The notes under the pieces were generated by a model. It was not told the DNA's origin. It did not search any database and was given only the letters and a program-made list of their open reading frames with translations. A program made the position numbers and the translations under genes. Source: an uncultured Woeseiaceae bacterium (lineage in GTDB: Bacteria; Pseudomonadota; Gammaproteobacteria; Steroidobacterales; Woeseiaceae). Taken from it: a DNA stretch of 64,000 nucleotides. The stretch spans positions 1-64,000 of the forward strand of contig CALZMQ010000019.1 in the NCBI GenBank assembly GCA_945788625.1. The letters are read 5' to 3'. Within the stretch, counting starts at the first letter, position 1. Each line of letters opens with the position of its first letter. This document shows, in pieces, positions 47,985 to 58,535 of the stretch.

Positions 47985-48875
47985 CTACCGGATGTGCTTC
48001 AGGATCCCGTCCAGTTCGTCGAGGCTGTTGTAGCTGATGACGAGTTTGCCGGCGCCTTTCTTGTTGTGCGTCACCTGCACTTTCGCGCCCAGCTTCTCGG
48101 AGATTTCGATCTCCAGCCGACGTACGTCCGCATCCCCGCCGGGCGCCTCCCTGGCGGGTTTGCTGCCGCCATCGAGCATGCGGCGGACCAGCTTTTCCGT
48201 ATCGCGAACCGACAGTCCCTTCCTGACGACCTGGCGCGCGGCATCGAACTGCTGCGTGGCGTTCGTCACGGCAAGCAACGCTCGCGCATGGCCCATTTCG
48301 AGCCGCCGGTCTTCCAGCAGCGGCTTTACCTTTTCCGACAGGTCCAGCAGGCGCAACAGGTTGCTCACGGACGCGCGCGAGCGGCCAACCGCCTTGGCGG
48401 CCTCGGCGTGAGTCAGGTCGAATTCGCGAATCAGCCTGTCCAGGGCCCGCGCCTCCTCGAGCGGGTTCAGGTTCTCCCGCTGGATGTTCTCGATAAGCGC
48501 CATCGCGATGGCCGACTCGTCCGGCACGTTGCGGATCACGGCCGGAATCTCGGCGAGGCCGGCAATCTGCGCTGCCCGCCAGCGACGCTCGCCGGCGACT
48601 ATCTCGTATCGCTGCGTATCGCCTTTTTTGCTGATCGGTCGCGCAACGATAGGCTGTACGACACCCTGCACACGGATCGAGTTCGCGAGGTCCTCGAGGG
48701 AATCCTGCCGCATATCGACGCGCGGCTGGTACTGGCCGCGCTGCAACAACTCGACCGGAATCTGCTTCAGGGTGTCCCCGGCGTCAGCGCCGCTGTCGGC
48801 GGTCTCGGCCGGTTTGACGGCCGGCTTGCTCAACAGGGCATCAAGCCCGCGGCCCAGCCTCTTCTTCGGTGTCAT
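47985..48875 (-). CDS. parB: Chromosome-partitioning protein ParB
   Basis: The 296-residue CTP-dependent clamp binds parS and drives origin segregation. It has the N-terminal LGRGLDALL, the CTP/ParB-N motif GERRWRAAQIAGL, and a DNA-binding helix-turn-helix (LTHAEAAKAVGRSRASVSNL). It lies 28 bp downstream of parA. No perfect parS palindrome was noticed in the window. Confidence 0.97.
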   Translation of the reverse strand: MTPKKRLGRGLDALLSKPAVKPAETADSGADAGDTLKQIPVELLQRGQYQPRVDMRQDSLEDLANSIRVQGVVQPIVARPISKKGDTQRYEIVAGERRWRAAQIAGLAEIPAVIRNVPDESAIAMALIENIQRENLNPLEEARALDRLIREFDLTHAEAAKAVGRSRASVSNLLRLLDLSEKVKPLLEDRRLEMGHARALLAVTNATQQFDAARQVVRKGLSVRDTEKLVRRMLDGGSKPAREAPGGDADVRRLEIEISEKLGAKVQVTHNKKGAGKLVISYNSLDELDGILKHIR

Positions 48876-48903
48876 CTATAACTCTCTGCTTCCGGTGCCG
48901 TGT

Positions 48904-49689
48904 TCATACGGCTTGCGCCACGCGCGCGTCCTCGCGGCGCAACACTTCGCCGGCCAGCGCAAGGTAAGCAATCGCGCCACGCGAGGAACGATCGTGCAAC
49001 AGTGCCGGGCGCCCGAAACTCGGCGCCTCGGCCAGGCGGATGTTTCGCGGCACGATAGTACGGAACACCTTGCGGTCGAAGTGCTCGATAAGCTGCATCG
49101 ATACCTCGTTCGCAAGGTTGACGCGCGGGTCGAACATGGTGCGCAGGATGCCGTACATCTCGAGGTCCGGATTCACGGAGTCGCGTACCTGCTCGATCGT
49201 GTTGAGCAAGGAGCTCAAGCCTTCCAGCGCGTAATACTCGCACTGCATCGGTATCAATACACCATCCGCGGCGGTCAGCGCATTCACCGTCAGCATGTTT
49301 ATCGAGGGCGGACAGTCGATCAGGATGAAGTCGTACAGGCCGACCACCGGGGCGAGCGCTTTCTTCAACTTCATCTCGCGGCCGATTTCCTGCAGCAGCC
49401 TGACCTCGGCCAGGGTCAGGTCCTCATTCCCTGGCAGGACGGCGAAGCCGCCTTCGGGGGGCGAAACGATGGTGTCTGCGGCGGTGGTGTCGCCGAGGAG
49501 CACGTCGCAGGTCGAGTACTCGAGCTCCATCTTGTTGATTCCGCAACCCATGGTCGCATTGCCCTGCGGATCCATGTCGACAAGCAGCACGCGCCGCTGC
49601 GTCGCCGCGAGCGATGCGGCCAGGTTGACGCAGGTGGTCGTCTTGCCCACCCCGCCCTTCTGGTTTGCTACTGCAATGATGCGCGTCAT
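48904..49689 (-). CDS. parA: Chromosome-partitioning ATPase ParA
   Basis: The 261-residue Walker-type ATPase has the deviant Walker A KGGVGKTTT at the N-terminus (TRIIAVANQKGGVGKT), VDMDPQGNATMG, and LIDCPPSINMLTVNAL. It works with ParB in origin segregation. The ATG at 49689 is preferred to 49716, which adds nine residues before the family start. It follows rsmG by 13 bp. Confidence 0.97.
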   Translation of the reverse strand: MTRIIAVANQKGGVGKTTTCVNLAASLAATQRRVLLVDMDPQGNATMGCGINKMELEYSTCDVLLGDTTAADTIVSPPEGGFAVLPGNEDLTLAEVRLLQEIGREMKLKKALAPVVGLYDFILIDCPPSINMLTVNALTAADGVLIPMQCEYYALEGLSSLLNTIEQVRDSVNPDLEMYGILRTMFDPRVNLANEVSMQLIEHFDRKVFRTIVPRNIRLAEAPSFGRPALLHDRSSRGAIAYLALAGEVLRREDARVAQAV

Positions 49690-49702
49690 GAATTCTGCCT
49701 GG

Positions 49703-50341
49703 TCAGCTTGCGGCACTCGAAACTCTTCGCAATAGTACCGCGTGCCGTGACCGTGCTTCGAGACCCGGCACTTCGAGTTCCATTACAACATGGCTCCACG
49801 GTTGGCCACTGATTTGTTCTATTTCTTCCGCCGGGTAGCGCCCCTTCAGCGCCACGAACACCCCATCCTCTCCCACGTGTTGCCCGGCGATCTCCACGAG
49901 ACGCGGCAATGCGGCCAGCGCCCGGGCAATCACGGTATCAAAGCGCTGGCCGGGTGCATAGTCCTCGCTACGGCCTTTGATGGCCGTCACGTTACCCAGG
50001 CCGAGCAGGCCGGCCATATGCTGCACGAACATGATCTTCTTGTTGTTGCGGTCGAGCAGGGTAAATTGCCGCTCCGGCTCGGCGATTGCGAGCGGCAGGC
50101 CCGGGAAGCCGGCGCCGGTGCCCACGTCGAGTACCGTGCGGCCGTGCAGCAACGGTCTTGCAACCAGGCTATCGAGAATATGTGCCGTCAGCATCTCTGA
50201 GGGGTCACGAACGGCGGTCAGGTTGACGCGGCGGTTCCATTTTCCGAGTTCGTCGAGCAAGGTCGAGAACTTCCCGGCGGCGCCTTCGGGAAACGTCTGT
50301 CCGAGCGAATCGATCGCCGTCTGGATGGCTTGCGCGCGCAA
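49703..50341 (-). CDS. rsmG: 16S rRNA (guanine527-N7)-methyltransferase
   Basis: The 212-residue SAM enzyme modifies 16S rRNA G527. It has the motif VLDVGTGAGFPGLPLAIA, LDRNNKK, and a C-terminal strand end. The start is a TTG at 50341, with no better codon visible at the right length. In most Gammaproteobacteria mnmG precedes it; here an S9 peptidase gene lies directly upstream. Confidence 0.95.
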   Translation of the reverse strand: MRAQAIQTAIDSLGQTFPEGAAGKFSTLLDELGKWNRRVNLTAVRDPSEMLTAHILDSLVARPLLHGRTVLDVGTGAGFPGLPLAIAEPERQFTLLDRNNKKIMFVQHMAGLLGLGNVTAIKGRSEDYAPGQRFDTVIARALAALPRLVEIAGQHVGEDGVFVALKGRYPAEEIEQISGQPWSHVVMELEVPGLEARSRHAVLLRRVSSAAS

Positions 50342-50366
50342 CTTTCGTCCGGTCCCGTGTTGCCGT

Positions 50367-52349
50367 TTACCTGAGCGTGCCGTTGACCAGGTGTTTTTGA
50401 AAGAACAACACGGTCGCCTGCTGGTACGTATCGCGGTTTTCGCGCTTGCGGTAGCCGTGGCCCTCGTTCAAGGCGTTCATGTACCACACCGTCTGCCCCT
50501 GGTCGCGCAGTGCCTTGACCATCTGCGTGGACTCGCTGACCGGGACTCTCGGGTCGTTCTCGCCCTGCGCAATGAAAATCGGCACGCTGATCCTGTTGAC
50601 ATTGTTCAACGGGCTGATCTTCTCGAGGTGCTTGCGCATTTGCGGGTCGCGTTCGTCGCCGTATTCGGCGCGCCGCAAATCGCGCCGGTAGTCCTGCGTG
50701 TTCTCGAGGAAGCTCACGAAATTACTGATGCCGACGTAGTCGACCGCCGCCTTGAGCCTGTCGCTGTAGTGAACGGCGCTCGCCAGCACCATGTAGCCGC
50801 CGTAGCTGCCACCGTAAACGGCGACCCGATCGGCGTCGAGGTCGGGTTGCGCCGCGATCCAGTCGAGCAGCGCGCCGATGTCCCTGACCGAGTCTTCGCG
50901 CCTGAAACCGTTGTCCAGGCCGACATAGGTCTTGCCATAGCCCGACGAGCCCCTGACGTTCGGGAGCACGACGGCAACGCCGAGCTTGGCCATCCACATT
51001 TGATAGGTGCTGCTGAAAACCGGACGGGACTGTCCCTCGGGTCCGCCGTGAATCGAAACGACCACCGGGAACGGTCCCTTGCCTTTCGGCCTGTAGACCC
51101 AGGCCGGAATCAGCCGTGGCTCACCGTCGACCTTGTCGAAGGTCGGGTAGCGAACGAGTTCCGGTGCTCGAAACTTCTTGACGTTCAGGCCACCGATTTC
51201 GCTGGTCGTCCAGCGCGTCAACTCGCCATAGTCGAGCGGCCCCGGACCGAGATCGAGTACGAACGAGTCGCTGGGCGTCCGCGGCGTGTTCAGCGTCATG
51301 CCGAGACGGCTGTCGTCCGGGCTGAATTTCAGTCCGTACGCACGGCCCGTCGGCAGTTTGTCGACGCTCCGGTATTGCCGGGTCTTCGTATCGAGCAGGT
51401 AAACGCGTGACATACCGTCTTCATTGACGACAAATGCTATCCGGCTGCGGTCGTGGCTCATCTCTGCGCCGGAGACGCCCCATTCGATGTCAGCGGTGAC
51501 GATCTCTGCTTGTGCATCTTCCGTCATCGCCTGCCACGCCAGCTGATTGAACTCCCCGCCCCGGTCCGTAATGAACCAGAGGCCGTCATTCGCGTCGTCG
51601 AAAGCGAGCGGATAGTTGGTGCTCGGCTTGTCCTCGCCGCCGGCAAGAATATTCAGCTTCCCGGAGTCGAGATCGAGCAGGTACGCACTGGAATCGGAGA
51701 CGCTGTTGTACTTCTGTACGAGCAGCCGGCTGCCGTTTGCAGAGAATTCCACCGGCCCCCACCAGGCGCCATCGGGCGATGCGAGAACCAGTTCCGCGCT
51801 CTCAGGCTCGTCGGGATCCATGATCCAGATGTCGTTCGATGCGCCGTTGCGTCGAGTACTCTGAAACGCCACGCGTGCGCCGCGCCTGTCCCAGGCGATC
51901 GCGGTGTTTTTCGACTCGCCGTCGGTCAACAATTCGGCCTCGCCGCTTTCCGGGTCGAATTCGAATATCTGTGCGAACTCGTTGCCGCCTGCGTCCCGGG
52001 TGAACAACAGTTTGCTCCCGTCGGGCTGCCGCGTCACTCCGCCGATGGGCTCGCGGTAGAAGGTAATCTGGTGCCGCGCGCCTCCCGGCATCTCCACGCG
52101 ATGCAGGGAGTCGACGTCGCCGAAACCGGTCGACACGTAGATGCCGGTACCGTCTTCGGTCCATTCGCGAAATCCCGCCGCCCGCACGTCCTGGTAACGC
52201 GTCAGGCCGTGAACGATCTCCTCGGGGATTTCGGGGATGTCCTCAACGACCAGGGCGCCGTCGTGCAGAATGCGGCGGTCGACATCGGCTGCGGATAGCG
52301 TGGGGAAAAACAATAGTGCGGCAGCGGCAAGACCAAAGGTTCGGTTCAT
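50367..52349 (-). CDS. S9 family (prolyl oligopeptidase-type) serine peptidase, exported
   Basis: The 660-residue protein has a signal peptide (FGLAAAALLFFPTLSAAD), a WD-type beta-propeller segment (about 60-390) and a C-terminal hydrolase domain. The catalytic Ser lies in GGSYGGYMVLAS, Asp in AQGENDPRVPVS and His in LNEGHGYRKRENRD. It resembles dipeptidyl/acylaminoacyl peptidases and is probably periplasmic. It is unrelated to the conserved rsmG-par-atp cluster it borders. Confidence 0.93.
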   Translation of the reverse strand: MNRTFGLAAAALLFFPTLSAADVDRRILHDGALVVEDIPEIPEEIVHGLTRYQDVRAAGFREWTEDGTGIYVSTGFGDVDSLHRVEMPGGARHQITFYREPIGGVTRQPDGSKLLFTRDAGGNEFAQIFEFDPESGEAELLTDGESKNTAIAWDRRGARVAFQSTRRNGASNDIWIMDPDEPESAELVLASPDGAWWGPVEFSANGSRLLVQKYNSVSDSSAYLLDLDSGKLNILAGGEDKPSTNYPLAFDDANDGLWFITDRGGEFNQLAWQAMTEDAQAEIVTADIEWGVSGAEMSHDRSRIAFVVNEDGMSRVYLLDTKTRQYRSVDKLPTGRAYGLKFSPDDSRLGMTLNTPRTPSDSFVLDLGPGPLDYGELTRWTTSEIGGLNVKKFRAPELVRYPTFDKVDGEPRLIPAWVYRPKGKGPFPVVVSIHGGPEGQSRPVFSSTYQMWMAKLGVAVVLPNVRGSSGYGKTYVGLDNGFRREDSVRDIGALLDWIAAQPDLDADRVAVYGGSYGGYMVLASAVHYSDRLKAAVDYVGISNFVSFLENTQDYRRDLRRAEYGDERDPQMRKHLEKISPLNNVNRISVPIFIAQGENDPRVPVSESTQMVKALRDQGQTVWYMNALNEGHGYRKRENRDTYQQATVLFFQKHLVNGTLR

Positions 52350-52370
52350 AGATTCCTCTCAACGGCGGTT

Positions 52371-52505
52371 CGTAGGAGCACCACCCTGGCGCGAACAATC
52401 GCGGCTGGAAGCCGCTCCTACGACACTCAACAACAACCCGTAGGAGCGCCATCTTGGCGCGATCAATCGCGGCTGGGTCGCTCCCACGACAGGCTGCTCC
52501 TGCGA
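52371..52505. repeat. Cluster of three REP-like hairpins
   Basis: Between prpD and the S9 peptidase lie a short-form unit (cgcggctggaagccgctcc at about 52400-52419) and two related units built on gtaggagc(g)cca with cttggcgcgat, separated by short spacers. Together they form a tandem REP array of about 130 bp. Confidence 0.85.
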
Positions 52506-52510
52506 AACCG

Positions 52511-53959
52511 TCATGCCACCAGCAAGGCCATGAAGTCGTCGACGGCCGTCGCCGCCAGCTTGTCGCGGTCGGCGCACAACGCATCGAGTTCGGCCCACTG
52601 GTTGGCGGCCAGCCTGGGCGAGACACTGTCGACGAACTTCTTCTTCAGCACGGGTATGCCCTCTTCGCGGCGCTCACGGTGCCCGATCGGGAAATGCACC
52701 TCGATGCGATCGGTGCTCGTGCCATCCTTGAAGAACACCTGTACCGCGTTCCCGATGTAGCGCAACTCCGGATCGAAATAGTCTTTCGTAAATTGCTGGT
52801 TTTCTTTGACTTCCATCTTGTCGCGCAGTTCATCGATTCTCGGATCCTGTGCGACCGAGTCCTCGTAATCCGCGGCCGTCAGGCGGCCGAAGATCAATGG
52901 CACGGCGACCATGTACTGGATGCAGTGATCGCGGTCGGCCGGGTTATCCAGCGGGCCGGTCTTGTCGATGATGCGAACGCCGGCTTCCTGCGTTTCGATG
53001 ACGACCCTTGCGATTTCGTCGATACGGTCCCTGACCTCGGCATGCAGCGTCATGCCTGCCTCGACCGCCGTCTGCGAGTGGAACTCGGCCGGGTAGGAGA
53101 TCTTGAACAAAACGTTCTCCATCACGTAGCTGCCGTAGGGTCGCTGGAACTTGAATTCGTTGCCCTTGAAGAGGACGTCGTAGTAGCCCCAGCTCTTCGC
53201 GGAGAGCGCCGACGGATAGCCCATCTCGCCGGTCATCGCGATCAGCGCCAGGCGAACGGCGCGGCTCGTGGCGTCACCGGCGGCCCAGCTTTTGCGCGAG
53301 CCCGTGTTAGGCGCATGCCGATAGGTTCGTAAGGAGCACCCGTCGATCCATGCGTTCGATACCGCGTTCAGCACCTGGTCACGATCGCCGCCGAGCATGC
53401 GTGTAACGACCGCCGTCGATGCAACGCGAACAAGCAGCACGTGGTCGAGGCCGACACGGTTGTAGCTGTTCTCGAGCGCAAGAACACCCTGAATTTCGTG
53501 CGCCTTGATCGCCGCCCTCAGCACGTCTTTCATGGTCAACGGGTCTTTGCCCGCACTGCGGGCCTGGCGACTCAGGTAGTCCGCCGTTGCCAGGATGCCG
53601 CCGAGATTGTCGGACGGGTGACCCCACTCGGCCGCAAGCCAGGTGTCGTTGAAATCGAGCCAGCGATTCATGGCGCCGATGTTGAATGCGGCAAGTACCG
53701 GGTCCAGTTCATAGGACGTGCCCGGCACGCGCGCACCGCCGGACAGGGTGGCGCCGGGCACGACCGGACCCATGAGCTTGGTGCATGCCGGGTAGTCGAG
53801 CGCCTGGAATCCACAGGCGAGCGTATCCATCAGGCAGTAATGCGCCGTCTCGAAGGCGAGGTCGCTGTCGACCTCGTAGTCACAGACGTAATCGGCGATA
53901 TCGACGAGCGCCTGGTCCCACTCGGCCCTTTTCGCGGAGCGAATATCAACGTTAGACAT
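52511..53959 (-). CDS. prpD: 2-Methylcitrate dehydratase
   Basis: This is the second enzyme of the methylcitrate cycle, dehydrating 2-methylcitrate during propionate breakdown. The 482-residue MmgE/PrpD family protein has the N-terminal [19 protein letters not shown] and the conserved [20 protein letters not shown], then DNLGGILA. It is the third gene of the prpB-prpC-prpD operon and lies 9 bp after prpC. Confidence 0.95.
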   Translation of the reverse strand: MSNVDIRSAKRAEWDQALVDIADYVCDYEVDSDLAFETAHYCLMDTLACGFQALDYPACTKLMGPVVPGATLSGGARVPGTSYELDPVLAAFNIGAMNRWLDFNDTWLAAEWGHPSDNLGGILATADYLSRQARSAGKDPLTMKDVLRAAIKAHEIQGVLALENSYNRVGLDHVLLVRVASTAVVTRMLGGDRDQVLNAVSNAWIDGCSLRTYRHAPNTGSRKSWAAGDATSRAVRLALIAMTGEMGYPSALSAKSWGYYDVLFKGNEFKFQRPYGSYVMENVLFKISYPAEFHSQTAVEAGMTLHAEVRDRIDEIARVVIETQEAGVRIIDKTGPLDNPADRDHCIQYMVAVPLIFGRLTAADYEDSVAQDPRIDELRDKMEVKENQQFTKDYFDPELRYIGNAVQVFFKDGTSTDRIEVHFPIGHRERREEGIPVLKKKFVDSVSPRLAANQWAELDALCADRDKLAATAVDDFMALLVA

Positions 53960-53968
53960 GCTGTTTCC

Positions 53969-55093
53969 TCAGGTGCGATCTTCGATCGGCACCCATTTTT
54001 GTAAGTCGGGTCCGATGTAGTCCGCCGCGGGGCGGATCAGTTTGTTGTCGGCGCGCTGTTCCATGATGTGCGCGGCCCATCCGGTGATGCGTGAACAGAC
54101 GAATATCGGCGTAAACAGGTACGTCGGTATGCCCATGAAGTGGTATACGCTCGCCGCGAAAAAGTCGGCATTGGCAAACAGCTTCTTCTCGTCCCACATG
54201 ACTTTCTCGATCGCTTCCGAGATCGGGTACAGAGTGGTGTTACCGGCGTCTTCGGCAAGGGCCTTCGACATTCTCTTGTTGACGGCATTGCGCGGATCCG
54301 AAGTGGTATACACGCGATGGCCGAAGCCCATGATCAGGTCCTTGCGCTCCAACATGCCGTGCACGCCTTCGATGGCGGCTTCGGGCGTATCGAATTTCGA
54401 GATGAGTTCCATGGCGGCCTCGTTGGCGCCACCGTGGAGCGGACCTCGTAGCGCACCGATCGCACCGGCAACCGCAGAGTGCATGTCGGACAGCGTGCCC
54501 GTAATGACGCGGCCCGCGAACGTCGAGGCGTTGAACTCGTGCTCTGCGTAGAGAATCAGGCTCGTATCGAGGCACTTGCGATGCAGCTCTTTGGGCGCCG
54601 CGCCGTGCAGCATGTGCAGGAAATGGCCCGAGATGCTGTCGTCATCCGTCTCGGTGTCGATGCGCACGCCATCGGTGTGGAAACGGTGCCAGTAAAGCAG
54701 CATCGACGGCAGGCATGCCAGCAGGCGGTCCGCTACCTTGGACTGGTTCGAGAAGTCACCCTCGGGCTCGACGTTGCCGAGGAACGAGACGCCCGTACGC
54801 AGCACATCCATCGGGTGGGCGTCGCCAGGCACCATTTCCAGAACCGTCTTCAGCGATTCCGGCAAGCCGCGATTCGCTTTTATCGTGATGATATAGGCGT
54901 CGAGTTCGGCCTTCGTCGGCAACGCGCCGTGCAGCAGCAAGTAGGCAACCTCCTCGAAACTCGCATTGTCTGCAAGGTCATAGATATCGTAACCACGATA
55001 AGTCAGGCCCGCGCCTTCCTTGCCGACGGTACACAAATGCGTTTGACCTGCGGTTACTCCGGCCAGGCCGCCGGTCTTTTTAGTTGCTGCCAT
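53969..55093 (-). CDS. prpC: 2-Methylcitrate synthase
   Basis: This citrate synthase-family enzyme condenses propionyl-CoA with oxaloacetate. The 374-residue protein has the His of [20 protein letters not shown], and the Asp-containing [16 protein letters not shown]. Its length and position next to prpB and prpD indicate 2-methylcitrate synthase rather than citrate synthase. It overlaps prpB by 14 bp. Confidence 0.95.
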   Translation of the reverse strand: MAATKKTGGLAGVTAGQTHLCTVGKEGAGLTYRGYDIYDLADNASFEEVAYLLLHGALPTKAELDAYIITIKANRGLPESLKTVLEMVPGDAHPMDVLRTGVSFLGNVEPEGDFSNQSKVADRLLACLPSMLLYWHRFHTDGVRIDTETDDDSISGHFLHMLHGAAPKELHRKCLDTSLILYAEHEFNASTFAGRVITGTLSDMHSAVAGAIGALRGPLHGGANEAAMELISKFDTPEAAIEGVHGMLERKDLIMGFGHRVYTTSDPRNAVNKRMSKALAEDAGNTTLYPISEAIEKVMWDEKKLFANADFFAASVYHFMGIPTYLFTPIFVCSRITGWAAHIMEQRADNKLIRPAADYIGPDLQKWVPIEDRT

Positions 55094-55982
55094 TTTTTTC
55101 TCCCGTGTTGAGCCCCTGTTCCTGAAACAGGGCGTCGAGCTTGTCTTCGTACGCCTGGTAACCCAGTACGTCGTACAGCTCCATTCGTGTTTGCATCGTG
55201 TCGACGACCGCGTTTTGGGTGCCGTCGTTTCGTATCGTCTCGTAGACCTTGAGCGCGGCGGCAGACATGGCGCGAAACGCGCTCAGCGGGTACAAGGTCA
55301 TTGCAACACCGACCCCTGCAAGATCGTCGATCGCGAACAGCGGCGTCTTGCCGAATTCAGTCAGGTTCGCCAGCACCGGCACCTTGATGACATCCGTGAA
55401 CTGCCGGTACTCTTCGAGCGTTGTCAGCGCTTCGGCGAAAATCATGTCGGCGCCGGCCTCGACGTAGGCGGCGGCACGATCGATGGCGGCCTGCTGGCCC
55501 TCCACCGCATGCGCGTCCGTGCGCGCCATGATGACGAACTGATCGTCGATGCGGCCGTCCACGGCGGCTTTCAGGCGATCGCCCATCTCGGCGGTGTCCA
55601 CGAGCGCCTTGCCCGGCCGATGACCGCAGCGCTTCACCGCGACCTGGTCCTCCAGGTGACAGCCCGCTGCGCCCGCCCAGGTCATTTCACGTATCGTGCG
55701 GCCGATCATAAACGCACTGCCCCAGCCGGTATCGGCGTCCACCAGCAGCGGCAAGTCAGTTGCGGAAGCGATGCGGCGGATGTCCTCGCAGACGTCATTC
55801 AGGGTTGTCATGGCGAGATCGGGCAGCCCGTAGGAGGCATTGGCCACGCCGGCGCCCGACAGGTAAATCGCCCTGAAGCCCGCCCTGTCGGCGAGCATGG
55901 CGGTGTAAGCGTTTATTGTGCCTGCGATCTGAAGCGGGCGTTCCGCTTCGAGCGCGGCGCGGAATCGACTTCCAGCACTCAT
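55080..55982 (-). CDS. prpB: Methylisocitrate lyase
   Basis: This isocitrate lyase-superfamily enzyme splits 2-methylisocitrate to pyruvate and succinate. The 300-residue protein has VDADTGWG (metal site), EDQ, and the active-site KRCGH motif followed by RPGK. It is the first gene of the operon. No prpR regulator is seen beside it. Confidence 0.95.
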   Translation of the reverse strand: MSAGSRFRAALEAERPLQIAGTINAYTAMLADRAGFRAIYLSGAGVANASYGLPDLAMTTLNDVCEDIRRIASATDLPLLVDADTGWGSAFMIGRTIREMTWAGAAGCHLEDQVAVKRCGHRPGKALVDTAEMGDRLKAAVDGRIDDQFVIMARTDAHAVEGQQAAIDRAAAYVEAGADMIFAEALTTLEEYRQFTDVIKVPVLANLTEFGKTPLFAIDDLAGVGVAMTLYPLSAFRAMSAAALKVYETIRNDGTQNAVVDTMQTRMELYDVLGYQAYEDKLDALFQEQGLNTGEKNGSN

Positions 55983-56189
55983 CGCGCTTCCTCTCTTCGG
56001 GTCATGGTCGCTGGTTTGGCGCAGTTTTAATGCAGATTAAAACCAGCGGGGGCGAGGATTCTAAACCACGCGAAGGCCCATTCCCAAATGGACCATTCGG
56101 TAAATTTATCTTGGTGCGGTTGCCGGGCGGCTTCGGCCCCCGCAACCGATTACTGATTCAACAGGAATTCGTGCTCGAAAAGACGCTTA

Positions 56190-56230
56190 TCGCGGCTGGA
56201 ATACCCCAAGGCCACGTAGGCCGCTCCTGC
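56190..56230. repeat. REP-like element (long form) between prpB and the DUF58 gene
   Basis: It begins tcgcggctggaatacccc and ends cgtaggccgctcctgc, close to the elements at 40519 and 27196. It lies 26 bp before the DUF58 stop. Confidence 0.85.
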
Positions 56231-56256
56231 CACAAGCTCGGGTTTTCAGACAGCCT

Positions 56257-57564
56257 CTACAGCAGCCCGGCGCCCTTGATCGCGAGGTAACGGCTGGTGA
56301 TCGCCGCCGGCAGGTCCTCGCTGAGGCAATCCTCCACGAATACGCCCTTGGCGCGGAGCAGGTTCTGCGACTCGCGCCGCGCCTCCATGTACTGGTTGGT
56401 CGCGGCATATGCGAGCGCATCTCTGAAGCCATGCACCGGGTGCGCAAGCGCCTCGTCGAGCGCCGCCTCCCGCAGGCTTGCCAGGATCACGAGGTGCCGC
56501 CGCTTCAGCAGGCTGGTGGCTGCACGCAGGTCGTCGGAGTCTTCCTCGCGTACATTGGTCAGGATGACGATCAGCGAGCGGCGGCGCTGGCGCACCGCCA
56601 GTTCCGTCGCTGCCGCCAGGTAATCGGCCTCGATAGGCTGCGGTTCGATGTCATACACATGATTGAGCAGGTCGTTGATTGCATCGACGCCCTTCCTGGG
56701 TGGCAGCCAGGTACGTTTCGCACCGGCCGTCATGACACCCGCCGCGTCGCCCTGGCGAAGGGCGACGTAGCTGAGCAGCAGCATGGCGTTCAGGGCGTGA
56801 TCGAAATGGCTCAGCTCGGCGTCCTTTGCGAGCATGCGTCGCCCGGCGTCAAGCAGGAACACGACCTGCTGGTCGCGCTCGTCCTGGTATTCGCGCGCGA
56901 TGATGCGCGACATCCGCGCGGTGGCCTTCCAGTCGATGGCCCGCATGCTGTCGCCTTCACGATAATCCCGCAGCTGGTGAAACTCGATGCCTTCACCGCG
57001 CCGCCGGCTCATACGCACGCCGGCCAGCGGCAGTCGGTTGTCGACTTCGTAGGCGAGCAGCTTCGAGATCGTCGAATAGTTCGGGTAGACGCGCACCTCC
57101 GAACGGATGTCGATGAAACGCCTGCGCCACCAGAAACCCAACGGCGAGGCCAGCCGGAGCTCGCAGCCGGGAAAAACGAACGGTCCCCGCTGCGTCGGTC
57201 TCACGCGATACGGGATGTCAACAAAATGCCCGGCCGGCACGTCGGCGTCCTGCGGCAGGCCCTTGACCAGGAACGACTGTGGATGATGATCGAAGACACG
57301 CATCTTCAGGTCACGACGACCGGCGTGGTTGCGAATCGTGAGATGAATGTCGACCCAGTTCGCGAGTGACATCGATCGCGGCGCCACGCGCTCGATTCCG
57401 GGTGCCGACGTCAACCAGCCGAGCGTCGCGTCGCTGGCGCCGAGGAATATGACGCCGCCCGTCGCATACCACCAGTAATCGGCCGGCAGCGACGTTGCAG
57501 CCACGACCAGGCCGAGCAGCGCCAGCGCGGCTGTGGCCCAGAACAATGGCTGGCGCGGTATCAC
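56257..57564 (-). CDS. DUF58 domain protein (vWA-like), MoxR operon
   Basis: The 435-residue protein has two N-terminal membrane helices (WATAALALLGLVVAATS; WYATGGVIFLGASDATLG) and a DUF58/vWA-like domain with the signature EFHQLRDYREGDSMRAIDWK, AREYQDERDQQVVFLLDAG. It is typically paired with a MoxR ATPase, which it may help select clients. It overlaps the MoxR gene by 4 bp. Confidence 0.9.
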   Translation of the reverse strand: MIPRQPLFWATAALALLGLVVAATSLPADYWWYATGGVIFLGASDATLGWLTSAPGIERVAPRSMSLANWVDIHLTIRNHAGRRDLKMRVFDHHPQSFLVKGLPQDADVPAGHFVDIPYRVRPTQRGPFVFPGCELRLASPLGFWWRRRFIDIRSEVRVYPNYSTISKLLAYEVDNRLPLAGVRMSRRRGEGIEFHQLRDYREGDSMRAIDWKATARMSRIIAREYQDERDQQVVFLLDAGRRMLAKDAELSHFDHALNAMLLLSYVALRQGDAAGVMTAGAKRTWLPPRKGVDAINDLLNHVYDIEPQPIEADYLAAATELAVRQRRRSLIVILTNVREEDSDDLRAATSLLKRRHLVILASLREAALDEALAHPVHGFRDALAYAATNQYMEARRESQNLLRAKGVFVEDCLSEDLPAAITSRYLAIKGAGLL

Positions 57565-58535
57565 TGTCTTGGCGCGCTCACGTTGTCGAGTATGTCGGAG
57601 AGGATGTCCTCGGGCCGGTACGCTTCGATTTCCAGTTCCGGGGCCAGCGCGATGCGATGCCGCAAAGCGGGCACGGCGACTTTGCGAATGTCGTCCGGCG
57701 TCACGAAGGCGCGTCGCTCAACGACCGCCGCGGCTCGTGCCGCGCGCACCATCGATATCGAACCGCGCGGACCTGCGCCCATACGAATTCCCGACGCCTG
57801 CCGCGTCTCGCGTGCAATGCGAACCGCGTAGTCCAGCACCGACGGGTCGACCCTCGTGGCCGCAGCAAGGGATTGCGCCGCGATGACTTCCTCGGGACTC
57901 ATGACCGTGTTGACCGGCTCGACGTTCAGCGAGTCGCCGACATGACCATTCGTCACTGCCGTGACGATCAGGTTCTCTGCCGCCTGATCGGGGTAGTCGA
58001 TGAGTACTTTCAGCAGGAAGCGGTCGAGTTGCGCTTCGGGCAGCGGATACGTGCCCTCGTGTTCCACCGGGTTTTGCGTCGCGACGGTCATGAACGGTTT
58101 CGTCAGGGGAGAAGACTTGCCCTCGATCGTCACCTGGTTTTCCTGCATGACCTCGAGCAGCGCCGCCTGCGTTTTCGCCGGTGCACGATTGATCTCGTCG
58201 GCCAGCAGCAGGTTCGCGAACACCGGGCCGCGGCGAATCCGGAAGGACTCCGTCTTCGGGTCGTAAAGTGCATGTCCCGACACGTCACTCGGCATCAGGT
58301 CGGGCGTGAATTGTATGCGTGAGAACTTGCCGCCGAATGCGCGCGACATGGCTTTGACGAGCAGCGTTTTGCCGAGACCCGGTACGCCCTCGAGCAACAC
58401 GTGGCCGCCGGCCAGCAGCGCGATGACAATTTCGTCCACGACGACCTTCTGACCGACAAAGGCACGCTCGATTTCCCGGCGCATGGCCGAGATCTTTTCA
58501 TGCAGTATTGCCACTTGGCCTTCTTGATCGGTCAT
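57561..58535 (-). CDS. MoxR family AAA+ ATPase
   Basis: The 324-residue AAA+ protein has Walker A GVPGLGKT, the MoxR motif FTPDLMPSDVSGHALYD, Walker B LLADEINRAPAKTQAALLEV, and MQENQVTIEG. MoxR proteins act as chaperones for protein assembly with vWA partners. It is flanked by DUF58 and DUF4350 genes with 4-bp overlaps. Confidence 0.95.
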   Translation of the reverse strand: MTDQEGQVAILHEKISAMRREIERAFVGQKVVVDEIVIALLAGGHVLLEGVPGLGKTLLVKAMSRAFGGKFSRIQFTPDLMPSDVSGHALYDPKTESFRIRRGPVFANLLLADEINRAPAKTQAALLEVMQENQVTIEGKSSPLTKPFMTVATQNPVEHEGTYPLPEAQLDRFLLKVLIDYPDQAAENLIVTAVTNGHVGDSLNVEPVNTVMSPEEVIAAQSLAAATRVDPSVLDYAVRIARETRQASGIRMGAGPRGSISMVRAARAAAVVERRAFVTPDDIRKVAVPALRHRIALAPELEIEAYRPEDILSDILDNVSAPRQ

